A DNA stretch of 10,985 nucleotides from Aureobasidium sp. EXF-3400 (GCA_024195585.1 SWBL01000696.1:1-10985), one strand, 5' to 3'; positions 1-8,595 are shown, counted from the stretch's first letter. Notes: generated by a model from the letters alone, not told the origin. Numbers and translations: made by a program.

Positions 1-31
1 CGTTTGAGAATCTCGCCCGACAACCGCAAAA

Positions 32-657
32 ATGGTCAAGACTTCCGTCCTCAACGATGCCCTTAACGCCATCAACAACGCCGAGAAGAGCGGCAAGCGC
101 CAGGTCCTGATCCGTCCTTCCTCCAAGGTCATTGTCAAGTTCCTCTCTGTCATGCAGAAGCACGGTAAGTTGTGGTCGAGTCAACACATTGAGCCAGTCC
201 GGAGCAGCAAGAGGAGGATTGCACTTGGAAGTACACACAAACACACCCGGGTTGATAACTAGGTGAACGGTCTCAATCACCCACGGCCTTTGCCCTTTAA
301 GTATCCGGGAGATCAACCGTCGAGGAACTTACACGGCTTCGGACTGCTCAATGATGTTTTGCTGTTTATTTTCTCGCAACATGCTAAAACTCCACAGGCT
401 ACATTGGCGAGTTCGAGGAGGTCGACGACCACCGCAACGGCAAGATTGTTGTCCAGCTCAACGGCCGTCTCAACAAGACTGGTGTCATCTCTCCCCGCTA
501 CAACGTCCAGCTCCGCGACATGGAGAAGTGGGTTGTCAAGCTCCTTCCCTCGCGTCAGTTCGGTTACATTGTCCTGACCACCTCTGCCGGTATCATGGAC
601 CACGAGGAGGCCCGCCGCAAGCACGTTGCCGGCAAGATCATCGGTTTCTTCTACTAG
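32..657 (+). CDS. rps22: 40S ribosomal protein uS8 (S22 / S15a), two exons, complete
   Basis: Exons 32-164 and 398-657 join to 393 bases, 130 residues plus TAG, the usual length of eukaryotic uS8. The protein begins [20 protein letters not shown] and ends [11 protein letters not shown], a strongly conserved N-terminus and C-terminus of this family. uS8 binds 18S rRNA in the small-subunit body and is needed for 40S assembly and translation in the cytosol. The intron (165-397, 233 bases) splits the Gly codon of [10 protein letters not shown]: donor GTAAGT at 165, branch-like GCTAAAA near 383, acceptor CACAG ending at 397. The start is the first ATG, in a CAAAAATGG context. Only 31 bases of leader are in the window, so its promoter, and any leader intron, lie outside. 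Codons end mostly in C or G, typical of a highly expressed fungal gene. No defect is seen. The symbol follows yeast naming. Confidence 0.97.
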
Positions 658-1314
658 TTTCTGTCGCATCTGCTGCAAGGTCATGACAATCAAAAAGTCA
701 CCAAAAGTTTCAGGCATTCGTCTCATTCTAGATACCACTTTGATCATTCTCAATGAAGAGCCAGTGACGTTCTGTCTACCATATTTTTCTCCATCAATGA
801 CCTTTTTCATGATTTGTGTGACTCGTGTGTGTTGACCAACGCCAAACACCAGACTCTTCCACTGAGACACATAGGACCGTGTTTGCGAGTGCTGAAAGAC
901 GATTATGATCAAGTGGTGGAGATTTGTATGTCTGCGACTTGGTTGGTGTGTGTTCACATGCAGGCTGCCATTGATGCCCAGCAGCTTCATGCGGCGTCTT
1001 TGAGCTTGACTGTCAAGACGCACTTTCTTTGTCCCACTTCTGTTTGCTTCACCCTCTTTCACGGCTTTCTGCCTCTCCGTGAATCTCTTCTCTTCCTAAT
1101 CTTCACATGTATAAGGCCCGCCTACAAGCCGCTAATCGATCTGCTCTTGTCATCTACTTTTTTTTTGACTCTCGCACGGCCGTTTGCAACTCCAGGCACG
1201 CCGCTGACGCAGCCGCCAAAACTTCCGCTTCAGCAGCCGCGCTTTCCACCACCTTTGTGGACAACAACATCAACATCCACCAATTTTTGACTTTCTGGAG
1301 AGAAGCGACACATC
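658..1314. other. Intergenic region between rps22 and the tau55 gene
   Basis: This stretch of 657 bases must hold the rps22 3' end and the promoter and leader of the next gene. Short open frames are present on both strands, but none has coding-like codon use or a recognisable product. CT-rich tracts at about 1015-1105 and 1135-1180 are the sort of pyrimidine-rich sequence often found upstream of fungal starts. A TATAAG hexamer lies at 1110-1115. I see no RNA gene here. Confidence 0.6.
1110..1115 (+). promoter_or_regulatory. Possible TATA element of the tau55 gene
   Basis: The sequence TGTATAAGGC contains TATAAG about 200 bases before the ATG at 1315, and CT-rich sequence lies on both sides. 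It is the only TATA-like hexamer noticed in this intergenic region. The distance would give a leader of roughly 150 bases. This rests on motif and position alone. Confidence 0.25.
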
Positions 1315-2955
1315 ATGGTTCTTGAAACAATCTACGTTACCAGACACGGCGTAAGTTTCTCTGCTTCTCCTTCTCCTCTGCTCCCAATCCGCCGATACCA
1401 TGTGTCATGGCTACCTCGGCCGCACTTTCCTTTTTCCATCTCTGCACGAAGAAAGAGTTGGACTTGCGCAAGTATGAAGTATGACAACAAGCTTGGAAAT
1501 TTGTCTGTCTGTTTGTTCTCTGATGTGATGATTTGTCTTGACCTTCCACAACACCTGACCTTCCACTCTGTTCCCTTCTCACAACCTCGGTAAACATACT
1601 CATCGTTTCAACAGTTTCGCTCTAACTGGGTGGTTGACCCTACTACTGGCACATACACAAGCAACCTTCCCACACCAACTGGCATTGCTTCAGATCCCGC
1701 ACTGGCAGCTCATGGCGTGAACCAATCAAAGGAACTGGCCGAACACATCTCCAAACTGGATCCTCCTGTCGATGTCATCTACAGCTCTCCCTTCTACCGC
1801 TGCTTGCAAACTCTGGCACCCTCTGTGAGCAAGCTCAACTCCGCTCGTCCTCAAGACAAGAAGCTGCAAGTACATGTTGAGAACGGTGTCGGCGAGTTCT
1901 ACGGTCTTGCTCGCTTCGACCACCCATCACCTGCTACTCTCGATGTGCTCCACAAGCACTTCCCTGGCGGCCTCGCAGAGGCATACATCCCTGTCATTCG
2001 CCCTAGCGTCAACGGCGAGAGCTTGACCTCCCTTCACGACCGCATCGCATACGCCCTCTACCACGTCATTCAGAAGCTCGATCAGGACCCTTCTGGACCC
2101 AAGACTCTACTCATTTGCACACACGCCGCCAGCATGATCTGCATCGGCCGCGCTCTGACTGGACGTATGCCCGACGACCCCAGCGAAGAAGACTTCAAGT
2201 GCTTTACCTGTTCGTTATCAAAGTTCACTCGCCGCAACATTCCCGAAGCTCCTGTCGAGAAGCAACACATCTGGACACTGGACGAGCCTGAGAACATTCC
2301 CTTTGTCGACTGGAGAGGTAAGGGTGTCAAGGGTGGCTGGGACTGCGAAGTCAATGGTGACTGTTCTTTCCTGGAGAAGGGTGAAGAACGTGGCTGGTAT
2401 GATATTTTTCCCTTTTCCTTTCTTTTTTCTTTCGTGCGCCGTCGCTTCCTTCCTTCCACATCACCTTGCTTTACATTATTCTTCTCTGCATCCACGCTCT
2501 ACAAGGTCCGAAAGAGGATACTATCCTAGACTAGGAACTGGTGGTTCGAGCCTGGTCTTGACTATCTGGCGCCCAAGGTCACTGTCGCAACATACGGTGC
2601 CGGCGGTGTCAACATAGTCTAGAGCTGTAAGCCCACACGTTTTGGCCAGCTTCTCCAGCAAGACTCAGCATTTCATTTCTGTTTTCGGCATGCTTTGAGC
2701 AATAAGCCCACCTCTGCTTTGTTTTACCCGTACCTCATGCAACTCACGACCCTTACGAAACCGCAAAAACATCGGCAAAATTACGAAAACCAACAAAAAA
2801 GTTACACAAGCTTACGATTCTCTTTTTTCTTCCGGCACAACAGGGCGTTTTCCACCGACGAGTCTTTCCTACGAGACCCCAATGCATACAACGACAAGAT
2901 CAACGAAGGCGCAAAGGAGGGAGAGGGTATTTTGAAGCCTGGGTTCAGGCTATGA
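1315..2955 (+). CDS. tfc7: TFIIIC subunit tau55 (Tfc7-like), histidine phosphatase superfamily, three exons
   Basis: Preferred model: exons 1315-1350, 1615-2396 and 2844-2955 (930 bases, 309 residues). The protein opens MVLETIYVTRHG-FRSNW: the RHG catalytic-type motif (His11) followed by FRSNW, as in yeast Tfc7 (RHGYRSNW). Further family residues are the Arg of SSPFYRCLQT (about 74), Glu of VGEFYG (about 106) and the second His of CTHAAS (about 182). Tfc7 is part of TFIIIC, which binds internal promoters of tRNA and 5S genes in the nucleus; whether the fold is still an active phosphatase is not shown. Intron 1 (1351-1614) has donor GTAAGT and acceptor CAACAG. Intron 2 (2397-2843) has donor GTATGA, branch-like GCTTAC near 2810 and acceptor CACAACAG. 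It splits a Trp codon, giving GW-AFSTDESF. From memory, W-x-F-x-x-(D/E)-E-S-F recurs in related fungal proteins. A different last exon at 2535-2622 is the alternative, giving 301 residues. Confidence 0.85.
2535..2622 (+). other. Alternative terminal exon of the tau55 gene
   Basis: If the donor at 2397 joins the acceptor CTAG ending at 2534, the same split Trp codon is completed in frame. The protein then ends NWWFEPGLDYL...GAGGVNIV with TAG at 2620-2622. Codons in this stretch are strongly C/G-ending, as in exon 2. The acceptor is weaker than the downstream one: there is no clear branch sequence and little pyrimidine tract directly before it. Inside 2535-2622 I find no good donor that would make it an internal exon leading on to 2844. 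It is therefore either a true alternative 3' end or chance coding-like sequence within a 447-base intron. Confidence 0.4.
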
Positions 2956-4223
2956 GGAAAAAGGTAAAGGTTACACAGGTGGGCGGCTTCCATAGATGGT
3001 CTTTTCATACCTCGTTCACGATCAAGAGGTTTGTTTGGGTTTACACTGGGCTTGCATGCCACGGCTGCCTTCTTTAAGAGACAGCTTGGTTGGGTGGACG
3101 GTTATGGTTTCGCTTTCTAATACATATCTTTCTCTGGTTCCTGTCTTTGCACCATCCTTCTCATCTCCATCACGAAAGAATGTTTCTCTCCTCTTCTCCT
3201 TTGACTACTTACAATCTCTAGCCAACGTGATGCGTTCACGTTTTTCACGTCACTCTCGCCTACAAGTCAAGCTACTGCGTCGCTACCTTCAACACTTGCG
3301 ATACTCATCAGCGAAATTTAACGCCAAATTGTCTTCATCATTTGTGTCCAGGGTCCAAGCTCTTTTGGCTCAATACCTCGACTCGTCACGAACCACTCGC
3401 TTTCTCCGCCGCTGGCATTGGCATCTTTGCACAAAACAGTCGCATCCTTTCTTCGGCCTACTTGAGACTTGATCCCGGTCCCATTATACATCAGTCTGGA
3501 TGGGCGTCATGTCTGCCAGCGTTCCTTGCCAATTGATTTTGGTCGCTCTCATTCTGTCATGATCTCTTGCAAGCTTTCGACTCATGGCTGTATCGTCATT
3601 CACTTTGCCTGTCATATCAGTCAACCGCTCTTTCCCTCTCAAGTCGCAGCTGAGCACCATTCCTGTGGCTTATCTACTGCTGCTGGTTAAGCTACATCTC
3701 GGCGGCTCGGCTTGCGTCATGCATACATATCATCTTGGTCCAGAAGTCGCTCCTCTTTGTGACAGACCTCGCTGCACGCACCTATCCCTGCATTCAACAC
3801 TGTGTAACGTGATCAGCTCGTTGCACTGCTTGTTGGCGATTGCTATATGCACCCTGGCCTACTCTTGTGGATTGTCAGAAACTCCACAGAGGAGCTTGAG
3901 CCTAGCAAAATCTAGCATGCTTGAGAGGTCACGCCTCTTGCTGTCCTGTCAGCAGATGCTTCACATTCTGTTGCGGGCCTCCCATTGATCACTTCCTCGG
4001 CGCTTCAAGAGCTTGGTGGGAATCTCGTTATCGTTCTGACAACGTACTGATTTCGTTTGTCAACGCTCTCGAAAGTTCTTTTCCCTGCCTCCCATCGTGA
4101 CACATCCTTGTCGAAGCTGATGCTGCTACCGCCCTCCATTCTCATACTGTTGAATACTTTGTAACCAACACCTCGACACACTTCTATCTACTCGACATCG
4201 CCCATCTACTGTTAAGACTTATA
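2956..4223. other. Long stretch without a defensible gene
   Basis: The first part is T-rich and CT-rich, like untranslated or promoter sequence. A splice-acceptor-like stretch, ACTTAC then CTCTAG, ends at 3220. One open frame at 3231-3536 is listed separately. Between about 3540 and 4080 several frames give short protein-like runs (for example one around 3850-4045) broken by stops within 20-40 codons, which could be old coding sequence. From about 4100 to 4223 the sequence is AC-rich and stop-rich, like a leader. I could not assign a product. Confidence 0.5.
3231..3536 (+). other. Unassigned open frame with a hydrophobic coding-like segment
   Basis: The frame is open from just after TGA 3228-3230 to TGA 3534-3536, 101 codons, with no ATG. 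The most protein-like part is about 3352-3460: KLFWLNTSTRHEPL followed by AFSAAGIGIFAQNSRIL. It has many C-ending codons and a short hydrophobic run that could be a membrane segment. A plausible acceptor (TTTGTGTCCAG) ends at 3351, so this may be one exon of a small gene whose first exon I cannot place, or a remnant. I do not recognise the protein. Confidence 0.25.
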
Positions 4224-4268
4224 CAACCTAAGCACTATCAGCTCAGCAACCAAGCACTATCAGCTCAG
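4224..4268. repeat. Tandem duplication of 22-23 bases next to an ATG
   Basis: Copy 1 (4224-4246, 23 bases) and copy 2 (4247-4268, 22 bases) share CAACC then AAGCACTATCAGCTCAG. They differ only by one extra T in copy 1. The second copy ends exactly at the ATG at 4269. Confidence 0.95.
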
Positions 4269-4961
4269 ATGTCATCACCAAGATGGCCGATCGCTGCATC
4301 TGAATGTCTCTCAACGGACTTCCTATGCTATATAGCCAAGTGTGTGCCCGTGACGCAGAACACGCTCTATGAGTTCGAGCACCATCATGGATTGCGTTAC
4401 CCAAGTTGTTGGTTGCCACAATGTCAAGGATGACTCCGACAAACGCATGAGCCACTTCCATGGTCGTTTTCTACTGGGCACATCTCTCAGGAAGCTGTAC
4501 CTGGGCCCCTTGCTCGACGATATCCTTGACGACGTCACTCACGTCCTTGGACAACAATATAATCTGACCATCGACTACCCCATCACTCTAGGAGCGCTGG
4601 AGATACTGGGCCTGCAGTGCGGTGGTCGTTCGATGCTCAACCAACTCCAGTATCTTCAGATGCAGTGCACAAGCCACGCTGCAGAGGTTTTTACTTTGCT
4701 GTTGTCCTTGATGCCGTACTTGAGGTTGTTTTACTTGGCTCTCTACCCTTCTAAACACGACATGTGGGTCATGCTACCCGCAGACTTCGAGGTTCTCTCC
4801 CGGCTTCTATACCTGAGAAGGCGGCCAAACTATGTTGAGAACTTGATCATCGACCATTCATGCAAGCATGAGGATAAGCCTGGGGACATCGCCTCTTTGT
4901 CCTTCAACTCAATTTTTGAGGTTATTCCCACATTACTGGTGGCGTTCATTTTCGGACCTGC
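4269..4961 (+). pseudogene. F-box/LRR-like protein remnant
   Basis: From ATG 4269 the frame reads 54 codons to TGA 4431-4433. It includes SECLSTDFLCYIAKCVP, which has the spacing of an F-box start (compare LPxELLxxIxxxLP), a domain that links substrates to SCF ubiquitin ligases. From about 4369 a different frame carries the continuation: LRKLYLGPLLDDIL, LGALEILGLQC, LNQLQYLQMQC and LMPYLRLFYLALYP are spaced like degenerate leucine-rich repeats. No splice sites explain the frame change, so I call it broken. The second frame stays open to 5592, but beyond about 4960 it is only the shadow of the next gene, read as Pro/Arg-rich sequence. The F-box match is weak and by eye; the LRR character is firmer. 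The start sits directly behind the tandem duplication at 4224-4268. Confidence 0.4.
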
Positions 4962-6240
4962 ATGTCACAAGACCGCTACCTTTACCCTTCATATATATGT
5001 AATCTGTCACCATCGGCAGACAGTCCTCATCGTGCTTTCGCTGCTTATATATCCTCCATCATGGAAACCCGTGCCTAACATCAAGAACCCCGGCGAGGCT
5101 TTCTTTATCACGTCTACCAGAAGGACACTCAGTTTGATGTCATCACGCTCACCGCCACGGGCCAACACGCCATTGCGAAGGCCCCTGCCGGTTCCCTTCA
5201 GGGTTCCAGCACCAACACCAGTGCTGTCAAGCAGGGCCGTACCAACACCCGAACTAGCGCCCGTACCAACCCTCCATCCAACAATAACGCCCCTTCCCAG
5301 TCCACCAGCAAGCCGGACGCCAAGACGCCCACCAAGCCTGCACCCAAGACTGCCACCAAGACCGACACCCAGAACGGTCCCCACAGCGACCCCCAGAGCG
5401 GTCCCCAGAGCGGTCCTTAGAACGGCCCTCAGAACAGCCCTCAGAACGACCCCACGTCCAATTCCAGATCCGAGCCCACGCCAGCAACCACGCTTGAGGT
5501 CAGAGTCGCACATCAGACTCTGCCCGAGACCAGTGGCCAGCCCGCTCCCGATACGGGCATCTCTCAGCCCCAGGCTGGTAACCACGCCCTAGGCCACACC
5601 ATCGCCGAAGCTGGTCACACTCCCGGTCCTGAACACGATCTGTTTGACGACTGGAGTCCCGAGCTGGCTCACCAGCAGTACCACCAAGAACAGACACAGC
5701 TCCAAACCCAGGGTCAGCACCAGGGCGAGCAGCCATTCCAGCCCCAGATCCAGCAGCCATTCCTGCCCCAGGTCCAGCAGCAGCTCCAGCCCCATTACCC
5801 CCCTACGTATCCTCGCGTGCCCCAGCCCTCAGTTCAGGGTTTGCCCCAGTCTTACCCCCCGGAGCTACTTGCTTTATTCGAAGGCATTCTTCACCAGCAT
5901 CAGCAACGTACTGGCGGCCAGTCCGGTGCCCTTCTCAACGGTGGTGCCTCCTACCCAATGGTTGGCAATCCAGCCCCTGGATACCCCCCTGGTGCCATCG
6001 CTGTTCCTTCTTCGACTCAGTCCCAATCCGGAGGCCCTCTGTAAGACACCCGGTATGATCAACGCCTTCAACATGCCGACCTACACTTTCCTGGCCAGCA
6101 AAGGCGTCCTTGACGAAAAGCACTTCACACGCTACGACAGGGTCCTTGCCATCCTGATGCTGTCCCGTGGAAAGACTCCTCCCAACAAGCGCCGCTGCAG
6201 CAAGGTCCGCCAAGAAGCCCACCATCATCCAAACCCGTAT
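4962..6240 (+). pseudogene. Pro/Gln-rich protein gene with two in-frame stops and one intron
   Basis: One frame runs from ATG 4962 to 6040, about 360 codons. It is broken only by TAA 5076-5078 and TAG 5418-5420. It starts MSQDRYLYPSYICNLSPSAD, then has a compact part with RRGFLYHVYQKDTQFDVITL, then a long disordered part rich in Ser/Thr/Pro/Lys. A GPQ(S/N) repeat follows at 5376-5447, then a Gln/Pro tract (about 5680-5850). A canonical fungal intron, 6041-6098 (58 bases, GTAAGA...GGCCAG), joins in phase to GVLDEKHFTRYDRVLAILML and a basic tail; coding character fades near 6210. Codons are C-ending. With the two stops the present gene cannot give the full protein; restart at a later ATG is possible. 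I do not recognise the family. The layout, a short folded start and a long disordered Gln/Pro region, would suit a regulatory or scaffold protein, but that is inference. Confidence 0.55.
5376..5447 (+). repeat. Six 12-base tandem units coding GPQS/GPQN
   Basis: Units start at 5376, 5388, 5400, 5412, 5424 and 5436. Each has the pattern (G/A)(G/A)Y-CCY-CAR-ARC, coding Gly/Asp/Ser-Pro-Gln-Ser/Asn. The first unit has CAC and the fourth has TAG (5418-5420) where the other four have CAG. The repeat thus shows that this stop arose from a glutamine codon. Confidence 0.85.
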
Positions 6241-6283
6241 CATCCCTGGTGTCTTCTGCGGTTCGCGTTCGTACTGCCGATAG

Positions 6284-6857
6284 GTTGGCAAGCCCAAGCT
6301 GTGCGACTACTACTCTGCTTCCGTCGCTTCCACCACTCCCTGCCAGCCCAGCGATGTTTCAGCACCAGCTTTGCTGCACCTCGGCTGTACCTTTGTTACA
6401 CCTTCGCTTGCATTGTCATTCACCTCTTTGACGCGAATCCCAAATTAAGTGGTCTGTACACAATCACTGTGATTGTTTTACCAAGTGCTTGGGAAGCAGG
6501 CGATGCCAAATTCTGGAGATTCAGCATCGGAAATCAGCGAACGCGGATATGTCGGATATCGTGGTAACAAGACGTGCTTGGAACTTCGGCGGAGAAGCTC
6601 ATGCTACTACTCCTTACCAGATCTGTGGTCAGGAAGCTCGTGTGCTTGCTGGACAGCAGAGACGTTTCAGCCCTGGCTCAGACGATGTGCGCAACCATCC
6701 CCCTTCTGACTTTTGCGCTGCAAGCAACGATCACGATGGTGATGATGGCGAGCATCAGTGCAATGACAAGGTGCTACAAACGCTGCTGGAGCCACTACTG
6801 AGCAGCTCAAACCTTGCTGCATTAGCAGTCACAGCCCGCGAGACTCGTGACTTTTAG
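6284..6857 (+). pseudogene. Unassigned decayed coding fragments
   Basis: Frame 6284-6448 (TAG just before, TAA at the end) reads VGKPKLCDYYSASVASTT and on for 54 residues, Ser/Thr/Pro-rich with coding-like codons. After a gap, a second frame from about 6534 to TAG 6855-6857 gives about 107 residues. It includes RRAWNFGGEAHATTPYQICG, an acidic stretch SNDHDGDDGEHQ and LLEPLLSSSNLAALAV. The two frames differ and I found no convincing intron between them. They may be downstream pieces of the Pro/Gln-rich gene on the left or parts of another dead gene. No domain is recognised and no start codon is certain. Confidence 0.3.
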
Positions 6858-7371
6858 ATCTACATCTTCTGACCGGACTTTGTCACGAATACGAGTTATC
6901 GATCGCTGTTGATCTTCTGACTTGTAGAATTCAATATCGGCGCTGTCACTGCCTTCTGCAAGTCAATCGCTGAATGGCCATACGTTGGATTGGCTGTGAC
7001 CTCAGCTCCAACTCTGGCTTTGACTCTGGAACCTCTGTTCCATGGACCACCTCTTATACTACAGTGGCGCTGCCATCTTCGGCAACATTGGTGTGGCCAG
7101 GTGTCAGGTGAGGATACCGCAGGATGTCCTGTTGCAAACACTTCACAAAAGGGCCACCTTGCTGCTCGTATATATACTGAAACGTTCATCCCTGTTACAG
7201 GTGTTGGAGACGATGGCGATGATCAGAACGATGACGACGCGCATCAACTTGCTGTCAGAGTCAGGGTTGATAGAAGAGGTTCAGCTGTCGCTGAACGCTC
7301 ACACCGTCAAGCAGCGTCAATCCATGCAGCAAAAGGAACATACGCTACGCCTGCTGATCGATCATACCGGC

Positions 7372-7593
7372 CTGAAGGCAATGGGCAGCACACTCGGTAG
7401 CAAGGTGAGGATGCTCAAGGTGGACAGCAAGCTCACCTCATTGCCTGTCGTGCCCTCAGCCGAATTCCTCCTCGCCAACCTCGCCAGCGACTTCGTTGAA
7501 GCCGGTCGCATTGACATGCCGGCCGGTGCACGACTCGAAGATCATGATCGAGTCGAAAAAGAGTTGGACCACAACTTTGAACGACAGCTGCGT
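7372..7593 (+). repeat. Unit A of an internal domain repeat
   Basis: Unit A reads LKAMGSTLGSKVRMLKVDSK, then SAEFLLANLASDFVEAGRID, then MPAGARLEDHDRVEKELDHN and FERQLR. Unit B (7854-8074) matches it in the same order: LK..GSTL..KV...K..SK, then E..(L/M)L..L..D.V...G.I....AG....D..V.E.LD..F.R. The DNA is clearly similar only over the first 35 or so bases. Confidence 0.55.
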
Positions 7594-7853
7594 ATTGAAC
7601 AGCAGCACACTCGTGAAAACTTCATGAATCACCAGTGTGTCGCCTTACCGACATACCCTGAGGCATGCGCTGCGCTTCGCCTGGACGTTGACAACCCCCG
7701 GATCGGTCTTCCTGAGGAACACCGTCACGAGGACTTCAAATGCGAGCCGACCGAGTACATCGACGAGCTTGGCCGCCCGAAGGTCCTTGAACATACACAC
7801 CACGAAGATACGCCATGCTATGCAACAGCAGACACCTGCATCCCACGGCGGAG

Positions 7854-8074
7854 CTCAAGGTGTTGGGCAGTACACTTGATGGCAAAGTCGAGCTTCGCAA
7901 GCCAACCAGCAAGATTATATACAAGGCTGATAACGCAAAGGGGAGGTCATGTTGTTCATGCTTGGCGACGTGCAAAAGCTTGGCCCTATCAACATTGCTG
8001 GCAACGACTACGACAACGCTGTCAATGAGTTCCTCGATCAGCTGGATCTCAGCTTCTTCGCTCGAACGATGCGT
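7854..8074 (+). repeat. Unit B of the internal domain repeat, with a frame change
   Basis: Unit B reads LKVLGSTLDGKVELRKPTSK in one frame up to about 7935. It then continues in another frame with EVMLFMLGDVQKLGPINIAG and NDYDNAVNEFLDQLDLSFFA. The change must lie between the TGA/TAA of the second frame (7928-7933) and about 7945. It aligns with unit A (7372-7593) as described there. Confidence 0.55.
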
Positions 8075-8106
8075 TCTGGTGATCCTGTGCGGGTTTTCTA
8101 GCACTA

Positions 8107-8595
8107 GAGTCGTCAGCACGAGGACATGGTCAACCCTCATTGCAGAGTGGCACTACTACAGAGACAGAGCTGCCGCACAAGCCCACCATCCGCGACCCTT
8201 TTCCTATCCATCTGGGATGAAATGAGCACCGTCTTCGGCTAGTTGTACTTCCTCCATCAAGCTCAGAACCGACTCCAAACTCAACACAATGCCTAGAACT
8301 CCCAGAAAAGACATCGTTATGGACACGCCTATATCGTTCTGGCGAAAGCTCTCTAGACTGGAAACGAGAAGCATCCAGTTTAAATACTCTCAAGAGACCG
8401 CTATCACCATTTATATCTCGGAGCACATGTTGCCATATGCCAACTATATGCCAGATGGCCATCTGTCGGTTAGCCGACGTGAATCAAGTCATTGATGCGG
8501 CTATTTTCTATCAGAAGTGGGTCGAGCGCCTTGATCGCAACCATCAATATTCTGGTGACCGGAGCAGTACGATACTCGCGATCTTCTCTTGCTGA
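8107..8595 (+). pseudogene. Unassigned coding-like frame with one internal stop
   Basis: This frame is open from 8083 to TGA 8593-8595 except for TGA 8218-8220. It reads SGTTTETELPHKPTIRDPFP before the stop, and after it a Pro/Ser-rich part, then WTRLYRSGESSLDWKREA. It ends MAICRLADVNQVIDAAIFYQ, KWVERLDRNHQYSG and FSC, starting at ATG 8455. The last 46 codons look most convincing. A competing frame from ATG 8289 (68 residues) overlaps it and has poorer codon use. I do not recognise either product. It may be the broken first part of the LRR-like gene that follows, or a separate remnant. Confidence 0.3.

Larger units (their letters stand above)
6928..8101 (+). pseudogene. Broken gene carrying two diverged copies of a ~75-residue domain
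   Basis: An acceptor-like CTGACTTGTAG ends at 6927. The frame after it reads FNIGAVTAFCKSIAEWPYVG and stays open to TAG 7398-7400. The frame beginning at 7042 is open to 8028 (328 codons). Its middle, about 7270-7850, is the most coding-like part: unit A of an internal repeat, then a His/Glu/Asp-rich stretch (HNFERQLRIEQQHTREN; PRIGLPEEHRHEDFKCEPTE). A third frame at about 7815-7935 holds the start of unit B. A fourth segment, from ATG 7949 to TAG 8099-8101, gives 50 residues (MLFMLGDVQKLGPINIAGND...). So at least two frame changes break the gene. The family is not recognised. The pattern S-x-x-F-L-x-x-L-x-x-D-F-x-E then I-x-M-P in unit A loosely recalls the middle of a BTB/POZ domain, but I would not name it on that. 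Confidence 0.45.

Noticed and set aside
313..1062. Minus-strand open frame of 249 codons
   Set aside because: Its left half is the antisense of uS8 exon 2, where the C-ending codon bias keeps the opposite strand open. The rest has no coding character and no recognisable motif.
2082..2495. Minus-strand Lys/Arg-rich frame
   Set aside because: It is antisense of tau55 exon 2 and of the T-rich intron, which reads as Lys/Arg runs on the other strand.
2397..2529. Read-through of tau55 exon 2 to TAG 2527
   Set aside because: After the conserved EERGW the sequence turns T-rich (FPFSFLFSFV), typical of intron, and a GTATGA donor sits exactly at the split Trp codon.
4256..5150. Shared GATGTCATCAC at 4268 and 5137
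   Set aside because: Only 11 bases match and the flanks do not, so this is consistent with chance.
5007..5585. Minus-strand Gly/Arg-rich frame of 192 codons
   Set aside because: It is the mirror of the repetitive Pro/Gln/Ser coding sequence on the + strand. The low-complexity repeat alone keeps it open.
4962..5592. Right-hand Pro/Arg-rich end of the long + frame that begins at 4369
   Set aside because: The frame from ATG 4962 has better codons and coherent composition and continues through a good intron. The Pro/Arg-rich reading is its out-of-frame shadow.
6974..7111. Small frame MAIRWIGCDLSSNSGFDSGT... of 45 residues
   Set aside because: It looks protein-like, but it overlaps a longer and equally protein-like frame from 6928. 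I could not show it is separate.
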